Positions 31,945 to 43,272 are shown, numbered from the stretch's first letter. The stretch: DNA of 64,000 nucleotides from Nannochloropsis oceanica (GCA_004519485.1 CP038113.1:330501-394500); one strand, 5' to 3'. The notes: generated by a model from the sequence alone, not told the origin. A program made the numbers and translations.

Positions 31945-33482
31945 GCATGCTGGGTCGCGGCCTGGTGCACGACAAAACGACGGATATGGGAGGTTGAGTC
32001 ACGGAAGCACAAGGCACTTCTTAGGACATCAAGGAGACGCCCGCTCTGCCCCACCCATCTGCTCTGACTCACAACCGTCGCTAAGAATTCGCTCGTCATC
32101 GCATGCCACCTCAAGCCCGACATCAGCGAATTAAACGCCCGCTGCGTCTGACTCTTGCTCCATCCCCCCCCTCCCCCTCCCTCCCCTCCCTGCTTCCCCT
32201 TCAGCCAAGCACACACAAATGCAAACGCGTCATTTTCACTTTTCAACCGCAACGCCGGGGACCTGACCAAAAAATCAATGGCCATCAATGGCAACTGCTG
32301 CAGTCTCCCTTGGAGGTCAGGCAAGAACCTAACATACTTGTCCTTTCCCCCCCTCGAGACGTCTGGCCTCCTCCTGGACCATATTTTAGGCCCTGCCAAT
32401 ACGCCGATCCCTTTTGCCAAGGCCTCCCCCGCCGCCAGCAAGAGCCTGCGAATCGCCTCATGATTCCTCAGTCCGTCCGGCACCCTCTGGAACGTTTTCA
32501 TGGCCAGGGTATATCCCATCCGAGCACACAGCGCCATCACCCCCTCCTCCACACACTGCACAACTTCAAATGCGTCTGCTACCAACACCAACCTCAGCAG
32601 TTCCTCCCTCCGTAGCTCCCGTCGCCTTCCCGCCGCCCCTCCTTCTCCTCCTCCTCCTCCCCCTTCCATACTACCATTACACAAACCACCACCATCAGTA
32701 CCCACCGCCTCGCTCGTAAAGCTAGGACCATGGCACAAGCGAATTAATCGGGCGAAATCATCAAACTCTTCTTCATCGTCAAAATTCAACTCTAGTTGCC
32801 GTTCACCCATCTCCCGAAACCCCCCCCTCCGAAAAGCCCGGTCAAAGTACTGAGATTTTTTTGCCAAAACGACCGACCGTGCGTACAATATACGTACATG
32901 GGACCTTCCTATAGAAACATCGCGTTTCTGGTGTGGGTTGGATGGGGGCGATTGCAAAGCTTGAGGCTGTAGGAAGGGCGACGGCGACGAGACAGATCTC
33001 GTCATCTTCAAATGGCCGTCCCGTTGCTTCTCATCCTCTCCATGCTGCTGATGCTCCATCGCCAAGCCTGCTAACAAAGTCTCCGTATGCAGGCCCTTGT
33101 GTTTTTTCTGTGCCCGATCGCCTTCCACATGCTTGCGCTTTTCTGCCTCTCCTACTTCTTCCTCCTCCCCTTCCTGCTCTTTGACGCCCTCATCCACCAA
33201 CAGGAGCGGCATGAGGCCCTCCTCTTGCATTAGGTCATGCTGATTTTTGTCGCTCAAAGGCCTCACACCCTCCTGTCCTGCTACAGCGGCCGTCGCTGTT
33301 GATCTCGCCAACCCTGCTTCAGTTCCTACCACCACTGTTGCTGCTGCTACCACTGCTCCTGTGGTGCCCTCCGAGTCCTCCCCTTCTGTATCCCCCGCTT
33401 CCTCCTCTTCAGTCTCATCCGCTGCCAGGGTTGTAACTGTGCTTACCGAGGACGATGCCGAGAAGCTCCGTTCTCGCTTCAT
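30870..33482 (-). CDS. BTB/POZ-BACK protein of the POB1/LRB type
   Basis: Likely substrate adaptor for a cullin-3 ubiquitin ligase. The first ATG of this frame is at 33480-33482 (870 residues); the frame is open to about 33700 without another ATG. A short upstream exon (ATG at 33677-33679, intron GTGAGC...CACCAG) would fit in phase and is an alternative start. The layout matches plant POB1/LRB proteins: disordered N-terminus, BTB core (VRILYARSVVLAKKSQYFDRAF), LVLVADAFEVVQCVEEG, BACK helices (LMAIDFLVRSPALRLKSENDAF), a 26-Gln tract, then the POB1-type C-terminal domain with LGLFLGICN and ANAKQPWGYRDVL. The C-terminus ends in long Glu/Asp runs. In Arabidopsis, LRB proteins target photoreceptors and light-signalling factors; the target here is unknown. 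Confidence 0.82.
31863..31940 (-). repeat. CTG/CAG run coding 26 glutamines
   Basis: Pure CTG on the plus strand, CAG in the sense strand, inside the BTB gene; a shorter CAG run lies just 3' of it after a Pro-His-Gly break. Confidence 0.92.
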
Positions 33483-34382
33483 GGTCGCCGTGGATGCCGC
33501 CCCACGAGCCAAAGCACCGAAACTTGCGCTGGTGACAGCGGGTCGAGCAATGGTACATTTCAGAATCACATCGCAAACCTCAGGCTTAGAAGGGAAACTC
33601 TCAAAGGAGTTACCCCGCAGACGGCTCACTTCAAGCAAAGTCCGCTCCTCCAGTTCCTTGGCATCGATTCCCGTGGCATGAATTCCGAGCGCCTATTTAT
33701 ATGCGTAGCGTACGTGTTTACGGATTTGATCTTTTTGTCGAGTGATTTGGACGCTATGTTGGACACTAAAAATCATATGTTTTCGGCCTCCCAGATACCA
33801 AGGGCCTTCCAAATACCAAGCGCGCGGTTGGTAAGACAAAGAGGGCCTGAGGAAGACGGACGACGCAGGCGGGTGCGTCGTGGGTCGTGGGGCGTGGAGA
33901 TCCATAATTGACACGCAAACAATGCAGGCACACATCAGACATATACATACCGTGGCAATGGCCGTCAAAGCACTGCTGCTGGTGCTACTGGTACTGCTTG
34001 TTGTGTTGTTGCTGCTAGGAAATCGGGTCGTCTCCATCACTCTTCCGTGCCTCCAAAGACAGTGCTGGTGCAAAAATACAGGGGAAAGAAAGGGGGCCTG
34101 TCTGCTATGCACACATTCAGCGGTGGTACGGGGGCCTTTCTGTGACGTGCAGTGGTGTGTGCAGGCGTGGTGAGAGACGAGTGCCGAGGCATGGGGGTGT
34201 GGTCTTGTGTACCATACAGACTATCGCTTGAAAACCAAGTGCAACAGAAAACCGCGAGCCGCGACAGGAGCAACGGCGGCGTCTCCGCGCCAAAATCGTA
34301 CATTTCGACTCAACTCTCACCTAATTCTATCACCCATACACACATACATACATACATACATACTATCCGAACACCGCAGGCA
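33483..34382. other. Divergent spacer, BTB gene / ORC6
   Basis: About 900 bases. A TATAAATAG string on the minus strand (33693-33701) could be a TATA box or 5' sequence of the BTB gene, and 33483-33700 is open in the BTB frame. An ACAT tetranucleotide run precedes the ORC6 start (34335-34360). Confidence 0.5.
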
Positions 34383-35802
34383 ATGAGTGCCGGAGGAGGA
34401 TTGGCCAGGGTAGAGGCACCTTCTACTGCTCCAGCAGGACCAACAACGCAAGTTGAGTGCTTGCTTCTTCGCCTAGGAGGAAACTTCCCAGCCGAGGTGG
34501 GCAGGCTTGCAAACCAGTTGCTTCGGAAACTGGCCGTCAAGTGTAAGCCGGGAAGCCTGGGAAAGTTTGAGGTATGCCGGCCGGCGGTGTGTGTTGAACT
34601 GGCTTGTCGACAATGCGGGTATTTGAGTGTCTCTCGGGACTCGTTGGTGCAGCAGAGCATGGTCAAGGAGGCCATGTACCGGGACGTCTTTCGCCGGGTG
34701 GAGCAAGCCCTTAGCTTGACGAGTGCCTGGAGCGTGCCGCAGTTAGCCATGGTATTGGGAGGCGAGCAAGCTGTTAAGCTAGCCGAATGCATATTGTCGG
34801 AGTACCAGAAGCGCTACAACAATTCCTTGCAGGACGGGGGCCGGGGGGGCGGCCAGGCGCGGCCCTTTGCTCAGCAGTCCTTGTACGTGGTAGCTGCATT
34901 TTTCCTGGCCACCAAGAAGCTCAAGGTAAGAAAATTGATACTTCCGGCATCTACGGGAAACGAATTTAACGTCTGTCTTACTTAATTTTTGTTCTCATCT
35001 CGACGCACAGATCAAGATTGACAAGAAGAAGCTGTTGGACAGGGCCAGTGCCCCAACTCAGGAACTTACCGCTGTTTGCACTTCCATGCAAGAGATGTGC
35101 GCAGACCTCGTAGGTCCGAGTACAACAGGAGGCCGACGTTCCTCCATCATAAGCATAGATCGGAGCGCCCCATCTTCTTATTCTTATTCTAATTCCTCCG
35201 CCAAGACCAAGAAACGAGGAGTAGCAGGGGAGGAAAGAAGAGGGGAGGATGAATTCCTCGTCTTTCAAAATCAAAGCCAAGACTCGGCTGCGCGACAGTC
35301 GCAGCAATCATCCTCTTTGGCGCCCAGCGAGGCATCAGTCACCTCCTCGTCTTTCCATTCCTCACGGGCCGCTGTCGATGTGGTAGGGGGATCAGCACAA
35401 AAGTGGGCCCGTCTCAGCCCCAGCACCACTATCCGCCCTCCTGCACCAGCACTAGAAGGAACAGCAGCACCAGCACTACAAGTGCGCGCCATTTCAATCC
35501 TGAACCGTAAGTCCTCCATACTAGGAGGGTCGGCTGGTGGTATCCAGTCCGTCGGTGAAGGGGGTAGGAGTGAACCGCAACTACCAACACCTGCTACAGC
35601 ATCCACAGTCGTCGTACCACCCCGGAGGCTGTCCTTCAAGAACGAGGAAGAGAAGTCAATATACGAACAGTGGAAACGGACTGTGCTCGCAGCGGCCATC
35701 AAGAAATCGCGGCAAAGTGTAGTGGGCAATGGAGTGGTCAAGGAAAGCAACATCCCAACCAGCACATCTCAGCAGCAACACAGCAAAAAAAAACAGGTTT
35801 GA
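34383..35802 (+). CDS. ORC6: Origin recognition complex subunit 6
   Basis: Replication-licensing factor. Two exons, 34383-34925 and 35011-35802 (intron of 85 bases, GT-AG), 444 residues. The first about 190 residues follow the TFIIB-like double cyclin-box fold of ORC6: AEVGRLANQLLRKLAVKCKPG, CVELACRQCGYLSVSRDSLV, a segment of the AVKLAECILSEYQKRY type, then QSLYVVAAFFLATKKLKIK with the basic IDKKKLL across the splice junction. Human ORC6 has 252 residues; the extra length here is a Ser-rich disordered tail containing a basic KKRG patch, a KNEEEKSIYEQWKRTVLAA helix near the end, which resembles the conserved C-terminal ORC6 helix that binds ORC3, and a Lys-rich end. Divergent from the BTB gene. 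Confidence 0.9.
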
Positions 35803-36569
35803 TCAAGTCGACAGTAGAGCAGACAGCACATCAAAATTGCGTATGGCACTGTGCACAACAAAGACGACAAGATGTGTCACCAAATACGCATAATCATGTT
35901 CTAGAAAGCAAAGAAAATACCACACAAAAAGATTATGAGAGGGAGTGCATGGGCCAGGTTGCTTTTCCTTCTTTCTGTGGCCCGCGTGGACATATGCGTG
36001 GAGGGAAGCAAGATGAAGAGGCGATCAAGCAAGGAGGGGTAGAGATCTCCTTGACCTACTTTGTTTGCCTTTCCACCCCATCTCATCTGACACGTAAACA
36101 CTCCATTTGTTGGATGAATTCCTTCACCTTTCACGTTGTTGCTGCACACATCTTTTCGTACGCCTTCAGCCTATCCTGTCGGCAGTCATCTCCCACAACT
36201 CTTTCCACCGAGCAGGAAGCAAGCAACCAAGAGGGAGCAGTTGGAAACGACTATGGATACCTCAGTCAAGGAAGCACTCGGGCCCGGACAAGAAGGCACG
36301 GCGTATGTGGGGATCTGAGTACAGCAATATCATGGAGAACGGTGCTTATGGTGCGGGGCGGGGCCTTGCGGTGGCCAACCCAAACATGGACGCAAGAAAT
36401 GCGTAGTGGAATGCTTGCAAGAGGAAGGCCCTGCTTCGACCCTGTCGTCGTCGTCGTGTCCCCTGGACACGCAAAATGCACCGCAGTCATTTTCACCTCA
36501 TTTACGTCTCTTCCTCTACGTATTCTTCCCTTCATTAAACACAGTCCCTTCACCTTCATCTTCTAAGCC
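35803..36569. other. Spacer between ORC6 and the LHC gene
   Basis: A 767-base gap between two plus-strand genes, with the ORC6 3' UTR and the LHC promoter. A long open frame here overlaps the end of ORC6 in another frame and has no family resemblance. Confidence 0.5.
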
Positions 36570-37879
36570 ATGCGAACCACCGCCTGCCTGCTCGCCGGCC
36601 TCGGCCTCACCCAAGCCTTCCTGGCCCCTACCCTCCCCAGCGCCCGCTCCTTCAGCCGCAAGTGAGTAGTTGTCTCATGTTGCCTGAAGTGTTCAAGGAG
36701 GTCTTAGAGCTGCAGAGATCGCTCACGCGCACCTGCCGTCGCTCTGCCATGGCTCTTGTCTCCTTTGTTCTCTCACCCCTCATCCATCCTATTCAACCCT
36801 CACCACACAGCGCCGTGACCATGAAGTTGGGCTCTTCCGCAGAGGGCCTCGTCGGCAGCGACATCGAGTTCCCCGAGTTTGACCCTCTGGTAAGTTTCTT
36901 GTTTCCCTGCTGGTTGAGCCATTGGATTTCCCCTCCCTCCAATGCCCGCTGTAGTCCGTACTCTGTCCATTCCCAAAATAGTCAAGAATACTGTGTCTAA
37001 TGTCTCGGCTTCTTATCTCATATTAATCACACAGGGCTTCACCAACAACCCCAAGCCCGAGACTCTTGACTGGTACCGTGCCGCTGAGCTCAAGCACGGG
37101 CGCGTGGCCATGCTTGCCGCCCTCGGCCAGATCGTGCAACACTTCTACACCCTGCCCGATGCCTCGGGCGTCTTCTCCGCCGGCGATCGACCCTTTGAGG
37201 CCTTGAACAAGGTGGTGAATGAGCGCCCGTTGGCGGCGATCCAGATTGGCCTGGCGATTTTCGCGGTGGAGGCGCTGGGGCAATTTAACCAGGCCAAGCC
37301 TGGGCAGGCCCCTGGGGACCTCGGCTGGGACCCCCTTAACTTGAAGAGCGATGACCCCGAGATCTACGAGAAGGTGCAAAAGCGCGAGTTGAAGAATGGA
37401 CGCTTGGCCATGGTAGGTGGTGGATGGTGGTGATGGCTGGGTTAGGTTGAAGGAGATGTTACGAGACCGTTCAAAAGGGAACAATCGGAGTCTTTTTGCG
37501 GTGATGTACACAACCCGGAGCGTTTTCTGATCTTCCGTTTTCCCTCCTTACTTCTTCCTCTCTCCCCTTTCCCCCTTCCCCTCGTCTAGATTGCGATTGC
37601 CGGCATGCTTGTGCAGGAGAACCTGACGGGCCTCGGGGTGATTGAGCAATGGGGTACGTCATGCAGTCAATTGGGAGGGAACGAAGAAGAAAGAGGCGAG
37701 AAGAAAGGATCGATGGACGAAGAGAAGATCCGAAAAGAGTCCCAGAAATCGTGGATGAGAGGGCATGGCATGGCTCAAAACGATCACTTCTCGACCCTCC
37801 CTCCCGCCCTCCCTCTCCTTCCCACCTCACAGTCAAGGGCGACATCAACCCCTTCGGTGATGGCCGCGGCTTTTTCTAA
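36570..37879 (+). CDS. Light-harvesting chlorophyll-binding protein (LHC superfamily, heterokont type)
   Basis: Thylakoid antenna protein. Five exons: 36570-36661, 36811-36889, 37035-37412, 37590-37653 and 37833-37879; all introns GT-AG, 219 residues. The N-terminus MRTTACLLAGLGLTQAFLAP is a signal peptide ending in a QAFLAP motif, the heterokont plastid import signal with Phe at +1, followed by a Ser/Arg transit stretch. The three LHC helices are present: helix 1 AAELKHGRVAMLAALG (about residues 72-90), helix 2 AAIQIGLAIFAVEALG, helix 3 KRELKNGRLAMIAIAGM running across the exon 3-4 junction. The ExxxxR chlorophyll ligand/salt-bridge pairs of helices 1 and 3 are intact. The ending VKGDINPFGDGRGFF is like violaxanthin- and fucoxanthin-binding proteins. 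The exact subclass is uncertain. Confidence 0.95.
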
Positions 37880-38745
37880 GCGCTTTCCCAGCCCAAAAAA
37901 AATCTTCATAGCCAGCGACCGACGACCATATAACTACAATGCCGCTCCGACCCTATCTTCCGCACTCCTCTATGAGCGGACGACGGAGGGAAGGAGGGAG
38001 GGAGGGCCACTCAGGCCCGCTATGAGTGAAATGAGGGTAGACAGGAAGGGAAAGGGGGGAGGAGGGACAAGTAGGATTCCCAGGGCGAATGTGCGTGTGA
38101 TAGTTTGGGTTTTTGCCTCTTTTTTCGGCTCCTCCTGAGACAACGAAAGAAGAGAAGAGAGACAAAGCAACAGGGGGTGACGTGACGTGCCTGTTATTTT
38201 TAGACCAATCGGTGGTGTCTTTCCTTTCTCGCCTTTCTTGCCCATTCTATCTTGTTTATATCCCTATACAAGCCACGTTTTCTTATACTGCTTACCCCCC
38301 CACGGGTGTCACCTTTCCTCCCTCCCTCCCTCTTTCCCTTCCGTCTCCCCATCACGCCCCTTAATCTCCCCCATCCCATCTCTTTGCACCCAACTTGTAT
38401 ATGTCAAGTAATGACGAAACAGAGTACAAACAGAACAAGACTAGCATGGTGAGACGAACATGCATCGTCCGAATGCTCATCCATTTCTCGCTGTTCTCAA
38501 TTTTGTTCTTTTTATTTTGGTACATCCTTCCCCAACTCCCCCCCTCCTCCACAGCTGTCACTCTTACCCTCACTTTTCATCCCTTGACTCTCTGAATATT
38601 TATTTTTCCACGCCAGCCATGATAGCCAAGCTTCACTCAACCAACCATGCTTATATCCTTCCCCCGGGGCCTTCCCTCCTTTCTGCCTTCCTCCCCACGT
38701 CTTCACAATGGGGCTCAATTTTGTCTCTAGAGACTGGTTTGAGGC
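37880..38745. other. Convergent 3' region, LHC / DSS1
   Basis: An 866-base spacer after the LHC stop and after the DSS1 stop on the other strand. Pyrimidine-rich in the middle (38300-38390). No gene supported. Confidence 0.5.
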
Positions 38746-39349
38746 TTAACTTTGTTGCTTTTGGAGCTCCTGACGAAGGTGTCGGGAAAAGTCGTCGTCC
38801 GCCTTGTCGTCGTCCCAGTCGTCCTTTGTGATGGGAGTGGGGGAAAAGACGAGTGAGGGGGAGGGAGGGATGCGGTTTTCATCTTGACATTCAGGAAAAT
38901 ATAAGGGGACTGTCAAAACGAGGGACAGATGGGAACATGTTTGCACTTCAAAACGCTTCAGCTTTTTTTGCGGGGTTGAAAAGAATCATTGCCTTGCACA
39001 TGACGTACCTGCCACTGCTGCTCGTCTTGAGCCTCGTCGACGGCCGCGTCCCAGTCTGGGTCGGCAAATTCCTGTTGCGGTAAACGGGATGGACCAAAAT
39101 GGGGTAGAATAAAATGTGGAGGAACTATCGTAAAGTAGGACACGAAGTGATTGATTCCATATCGCAAATACTTTCCCCCACTATGCGCGCAGCTTGGGCA
39201 AAGGGGTTCCCTGTCTTCCACCTCCGCATTCTCACCACCCGACATCTCCATCGTGCCATACGTACCTCAAACTCGTCGTCCTCTTCCAATACGTCCAGTA
39301 ACGGCGCAGCATCGTCCTTCGCCGCCGGCTTGGTCTCCGTGGTGGCCAT
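38746..39349 (-). CDS. SEM1: 26S proteasome subunit SEM1/DSS1
   Basis: Very small acidic protein of the proteasome lid that also acts in BRCA2 and TREX-2 complexes. Three exons too short to stand out alone: 39266-39349, 39009-39071 and 38746-38823, all in phase 0 with GT-AG introns of 194 and 185 bases; 74 residues against 70 in human. The spliced protein reads in the DSS1 order: LLDVLEEDDEFE, then EFADPDWDAA (human EFPAEDWAGL), then DDWDDDKADDDFSRHLRQEL (human [20 protein letters not shown]). The conserved Trp and acidic patches are all present. Divergent from the bromodomain gene. Confidence 0.95.
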
Positions 39350-40209
39350 GGTTGTGTACTGCGACACGAAAAGTGAAAGGTAATGAGAATAGACGATGCT
39401 CATTAGAAACCAATACAGGGCTTGGGCAGGAGTTCAGATCAAGCATTAAAATTGGCTTTCATCCTCGTGGCCTGGATATGTAGGTCCACAAGTGGACGTG
39501 GACCTAAGAGGTTGTAGAGACCGTGCACAATATGATATGGCAGAAACGGGGAAACGAACGACGAAGAATGAAGGTTGCGTGGAAAGGCCAGGGAGGACAT
39601 GACCACCGTCGAGCCCTCCAAGCAACGGGACAGCATCCAGTAGCCACAGCAGTGTCATACTGTGTTGATGATAATTCCGGTGCCCATTGGCTTTGACTGT
39701 CCGTCTTCCCAGCTTTTCCGTTCCTCCCCGACAGCAAGCACCATCAGCCATCACATCATCATGAGCCCCTTACACTTCTTCGACAATCATTCACTATACA
39801 CAGACGGCGTGATTGGGCACATCACAAGACACGCCCCTAAACATGGAGGACGACGACAAAACGGTGAGTCAATAGTGCCGCTTGGCTTGGTTGTGCGCGT
39901 TGTGTGGAGAGATGGCGGTGGTTTGCAAAGTAGGAAGAGCGCTTGTCTGGCCCTGGTTAGGAGGTTGCTGCCGGCTGTTTCTTCTGGCGCCTCTCGCAGT
40001 ACACACAATCTATACACAAACCCACCAGCTGCCCCACAGACACGATTAGTGCCGGTACACTTGATGGGGGGGTGGCAGGGGGGCGTTGGTATGCCCATAA
40101 GGCCGTTGCAGGTTGCTGGCTTCACTGGTCGGAGTACAAAACCCACTCCCTCACTCTGCACCCACACCTTTCACCATGTACACAGCATTCATCGATCGAC
40201 GACAGCGTC
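39350..40209. other. Divergent promoter region, DSS1 / bromodomain gene
   Basis: An 860-base spacer. The bromodomain frame is open for about 140 bases upstream of the chosen start, but that part does not look coding. No other feature seen. Confidence 0.5.
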
Positions 40210-43200
40210 ATGGCTTCGGGCGGAGAGAGCGTTGTGTCGGCTACCAGCCGTCCCCCTTCTGTCGCCCCACAAGTTAGCAGCATCGCTCCCGGTGGGGCTC
40301 CCTCCTCGACAGCCTCCACGGGTGGCGCCTCCGTGACCAAGAGCGGAGGAGGTGGACGGGCAGGTGGACGGAACAAGGAACCGATGGACTTGACAGACTT
40401 GAAGGAGGGAAAGATCGAGGGGGCACCGTATCTTATGGGGGAGCTGCTGCGGGATGTGCATGGAGATCACATTTTCAAGGGGTCCTGGTCGATGAGCTAT
40501 GCAGGCTTCCATGGGCCGAACCCTGTGACGAGTGAATTCGAACTGAAGCATAAGAGTCTCGACCCGGACGACACTGAGATCTTCCCCTTTGGCGGGGCCT
40601 ACTCGGGTTGGTACAAGCTGAAAGAGCAGGGGGCGAGGAAAGACGTGAAGCACGAAGAACGCGACGTCCAACTGGCCTTCCAACGAAACCTTGCAGGCGG
40701 ATACAACGTCCAAGGGCTAGGTAAAAATCAATACGGACAATACAAAATAAAGGGCTTGCTCACCGACGTAAAGACCGATACGGCCACGTGCGAAATTTTT
40801 CGTATCTACCAACCGGTTGCGCCTGTTCCTCCGGCTCCTCGAGGCCCGCCTGCCCCTCCCGTTCATTCCTCCGCGGCCGCTGCCGCTGGTCGGCGTGTCC
40901 CTCCCCCAAAACCTGCGTCCTTCTCGTCGTATTCCTCTGCTTCAGCTACAGGTACTGTGCCGCCGCCGGCGAAGCCGGTACCGTCCATGGGGAATGTTTC
41001 CTCCTCTTCTTTTGGATCTGCTCCTCCTTACGCGGCGCTTGCTGGTGCCTCTCATCCGTCTTCCTACTCTTCGCAAGGTGGGCCACCGAGGCTAAAAGCT
41101 CCCGGGGGTAGTGGAGACGGAGGGAACCGTGTCGGGGCTGCCAAAAAGAGGGCGTCGTCTGGAAGCGTTGGGGGAGGAGGAGGAGGAGGTGGTGGAGGAG
41201 GAGGGGGAGGGGCGAGTCGGAGGAGCACTGGTGGAGGTGGGGGAGGGGTAAATGGTGGAGGAGGGGGTGGTAATAGGGTGATAAGTGATAAAATGGTGAA
41301 GAGGTGCAATCAGATGTTGAAGGACTTGAGGGACAGGGGGTCGCATAGTTTGAATTGGTTTTTGAATCCAGTGACGGAAGCGGAGGCCCCGGGGTACTTC
41401 AGCATTATTGAGAAGCCGATGGATTTGAGGAAGGTGGATAACAATCTGCGGGACAAGGCGTATCGGGACTTGCATGAGTTTGCGGCGGATTTGCGGTTGG
41501 TGTTTACGAATGCCATGCGGTTCAATGCGTCGGAGTCGAGTGTGTACATTGACGCCCAGAAGTCGTTAAATATTTTTAACGACATTTATAAACGGGCCTG
41601 CTCGGAGCTGAAGACAGGGTATCACGATGATGCCTCTTCAGTAGGGTCGGCTTCGGCGGGCAAGGGTGGGGGGGGAGGAGGGGGAAGAAGGCGGTCTGAA
41701 GCGGTGGGTCCTAGAGCGGGCATGGCCATAACCCAGTCGCATCTGTCGCAGGGATTTAGAGACCCCGGCGCGGACTCGAACCCGTTGGCATCGGCGATGG
41801 TGGACAAGTATAAAATGGAGATGAATAAGGCCTTGACGCGGTTGGTTGAGATGGAGGGGGAGAACACGGTGTTGAAGGCCAAGCTGGCTTCTGCGCAAAA
41901 GAGGAACGCGGAGCTTGAGAAGGAGGTGGGAGGGTTACGACGCCAGCAGCAGCATCAGCAGCACCAGCAGCAAGCAACAGGACCAGACGCTGGTGTCACA
42001 GCAGTAGCAGCCGCCGTGCCAGGGGTAGCACCGGTGGCCAGGGAGGAGAGGGAGCGGCTTCTGACGTACGTGCAGACGATTGTGGACGCAGGGGACGAGA
42101 ACTTGAGCAGACAGGTACTCTCAGTTGGGCCCTTCCGTCCGTCCCTCCCTTCCTCCCTCCTTCCCTCTCTCCTCTCCACCATTCTTGCTTTCTTCTCATG
42201 GACTGTCACGTCGAAACGCGGAACAAAATTACTCACTCCATCCCTCTATTCCTTCCTGCACTCCCTCCTTCAGTTGATGGACAAAATCAAGTTGCATTAC
42301 CCCTCTTTCGGAGCAGGGGGGGACTACTCAATCAACGTGTATGGCTACGACGATGTGACCATTCGTGCCTTGCTCGCTTTCTGTGAGCCTTTGTTCGAGG
42401 CCGAGGAGGAGGGGGAGGAGCAGCAGCAGCAGCAGGAGCCGCTGCCGCCGCCGCAGCAGCCGGAGGACGTGCAGCAGGACCAGAATGGTCATGCTCGGCA
42501 GCAAGATGTGGAAACTCAGCAGCAGCAGCAGCAACAGCAGCACCAGCACCAGCAGCAGCAGAAGCGGGACCGGCCAGCAGATTTGGACGACGAAGACGAG
42601 GACGAGGAAGAAAGGGAGAAGCGTGCGAAGAGTAGTGGCAGTAGTATAGAAGGAATAGGAGAAGAAGGTGGTGGCAGCTCGGCGGTGGCGGAGGAAGAAA
42701 GGATGGAACAAGAGAAGGAGCCAGAAGAGGAGGAGGACGACGATGAGGTAGAGGCGGGTGGGAAGGACGCCCACATGGAAGAGGACGAGGAGGAGGAAGA
42801 CGAGGAAGAGGGGAAGGGAGGGTCAGGGCCGTCATCGAACCTGCAGAAGTGGTTGGCGCCGGGAGCGACGGCCACAGAGGAGGGAGCAGGGGCGAATGAA
42901 GGCGAAGGGGAGGAGGGGGGGGAGAAAAAGGGGGTGGGGGAGGGAGGTAAGGACCGGGAGGGGGAGGAGAAGAAGAGAAAAGAGGAAGGGGGAAATGATT
43001 TGTGGGATGCGGCGCGGCAGATGAAGGAGGAGGAATTAAAACGGGAAAGGGAGCGGGTGGTGGAGGAGATGCAGAGGCAGGAGGCCTTGATGAAGGAAGA
43101 GGAGAAGAGGAAGATGGAGGTGAAGGAAAAAGAGGAGCGGCTGGCAAAGGAGAGGGAGGAGAGGGAGGCGGAGGAGAGGAAGCAGGCGGCGGAGGAGGCG

Positions 43201-43272
43201 GCCAAGAAGTCACGGGAGATAAATGAGGCAAGGGAGAAAGCTCGCTTGGACAGGCAGAGGGAGGAGGGGTAA
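40210..43272 (+). CDS. Bromodomain-NET (BET-like) chromatin protein with an N-terminal extra domain
   Basis: Acetyl-lysine reader. Exons 40210-42114 and 42274-43272; 967 residues after removal of a 159-base GT-AG intron that is open and in frame, so an unspliced form would add 53 residues. Residues about 45-200 form a domain I do not know by name: GSWSMSYAGFHGPNPVTSEF, FPFGGAYSGWYKLKE, GYNVQGLGKNQYGQYKIKG. Then a poly-Gly linker, a bromodomain (LNWFLNPV at the ZA loop, IIEKPMDLRKV, and FTNAMRFNA with the acetyl-lysine-binding Asn), a coiled coil near 41800-41930, and a NET/ET-like module (REERERLLTYVQTIVDAGDE ... YGYDDVTIRALLAFCEPL) across the splice junction. The C-terminus is poly-Gln, acidic and then a Glu/Lys/Arg helix. 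Single-bromodomain BET proteins of this layout occur in plants (GTE) and protists. Confidence 0.85.
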   Translation: MASGGESVVSATSRPPSVAPQVSSIAPGGAPSSTASTGGASVTKSGGGGRAGGRNKEPMDLTDLKEGKIEGAPYLMGELLRDVHGDHIFKGSWSMSYAGFHGPNPVTSEFELKHKSLDPDDTEIFPFGGAYSGWYKLKEQGARKDVKHEERDVQLAFQRNLAGGYNVQGLGKNQYGQYKIKGLLTDVKTDTATCEIFRIYQPVAPVPPAPRGPPAPPVHSSAAAAAGRRVPPPKPASFSSYSSASATGTVPPPAKPVPSMGNVSSSSFGSAPPYAALAGASHPSSYSSQGGPPRLKAPGGSGDGGNRVGAAKKRASSGSVGGGGGGGGGGGGGGASRRSTGGGGGGVNGGGGGGNRVISDKMVKRCNQMLKDLRDRGSHSLNWFLNPVTEAEAPGYFSIIEKPMDLRKVDNNLRDKAYRDLHEFAADLRLVFTNAMRFNASESSVYIDAQKSLNIFNDIYKRACSELKTGYHDDASSVGSASAGKGGGGGGGRRRSEAVGPRAGMAITQSHLSQGFRDPGADSNPLASAMVDKYKMEMNKALTRLVEMEGENTVLKAKLASAQKRNAELEKEVGGLRRQQQHQQHQQQATGPDAGVTAVAAAVPGVAPVAREERERLLTYVQTIVDAGDENLSRQVLSVGPFRPSLPSSLLPSLLSTILAFFSWTVTSKRGTKLLTPSLYSFLHSLLQLMDKIKLHYPSFGAGGDYSINVYGYDDVTIRALLAFCEPLFEAEEEGEEQQQQQEPLPPPQQPEDVQQDQNGHARQQDVETQQQQQQQQHQHQQQQKRDRPADLDDEDEDEEEREKRAKSSGSSIEGIGEEGGGSSAVAEEERMEQEKEPEEEEDDDEVEAGGKDAHMEEDEEEEDEEEGKGGSGPSSNLQKWLAPGATATEEGAGANEGEGEEGGEKKGVGEGGKDREGEEKKRKEEGGNDLWDAARQMKEEELKRERERVVEEMQRQEALMKEEEKRKMEVKEKEERLAKEREEREAEERKQAAEEAAKKSREINEAREKARLDRQREEG

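Noticed and set aside
30792-33681. Serine-, leucine- and cysteine-rich plus-strand frames opposite the BTB gene
   Set aside because: These are shadows of Glu-, Gln- and Gly-rich coding sequence on the minus strand.
35670-36566. 298-codon plus-strand open frame between ORC6 and LHC
   Set aside because: It overlaps the ORC6 end in another frame, has no domain or compositional signature, and runs through the expected ORC6 3' UTR and LHC promoter.
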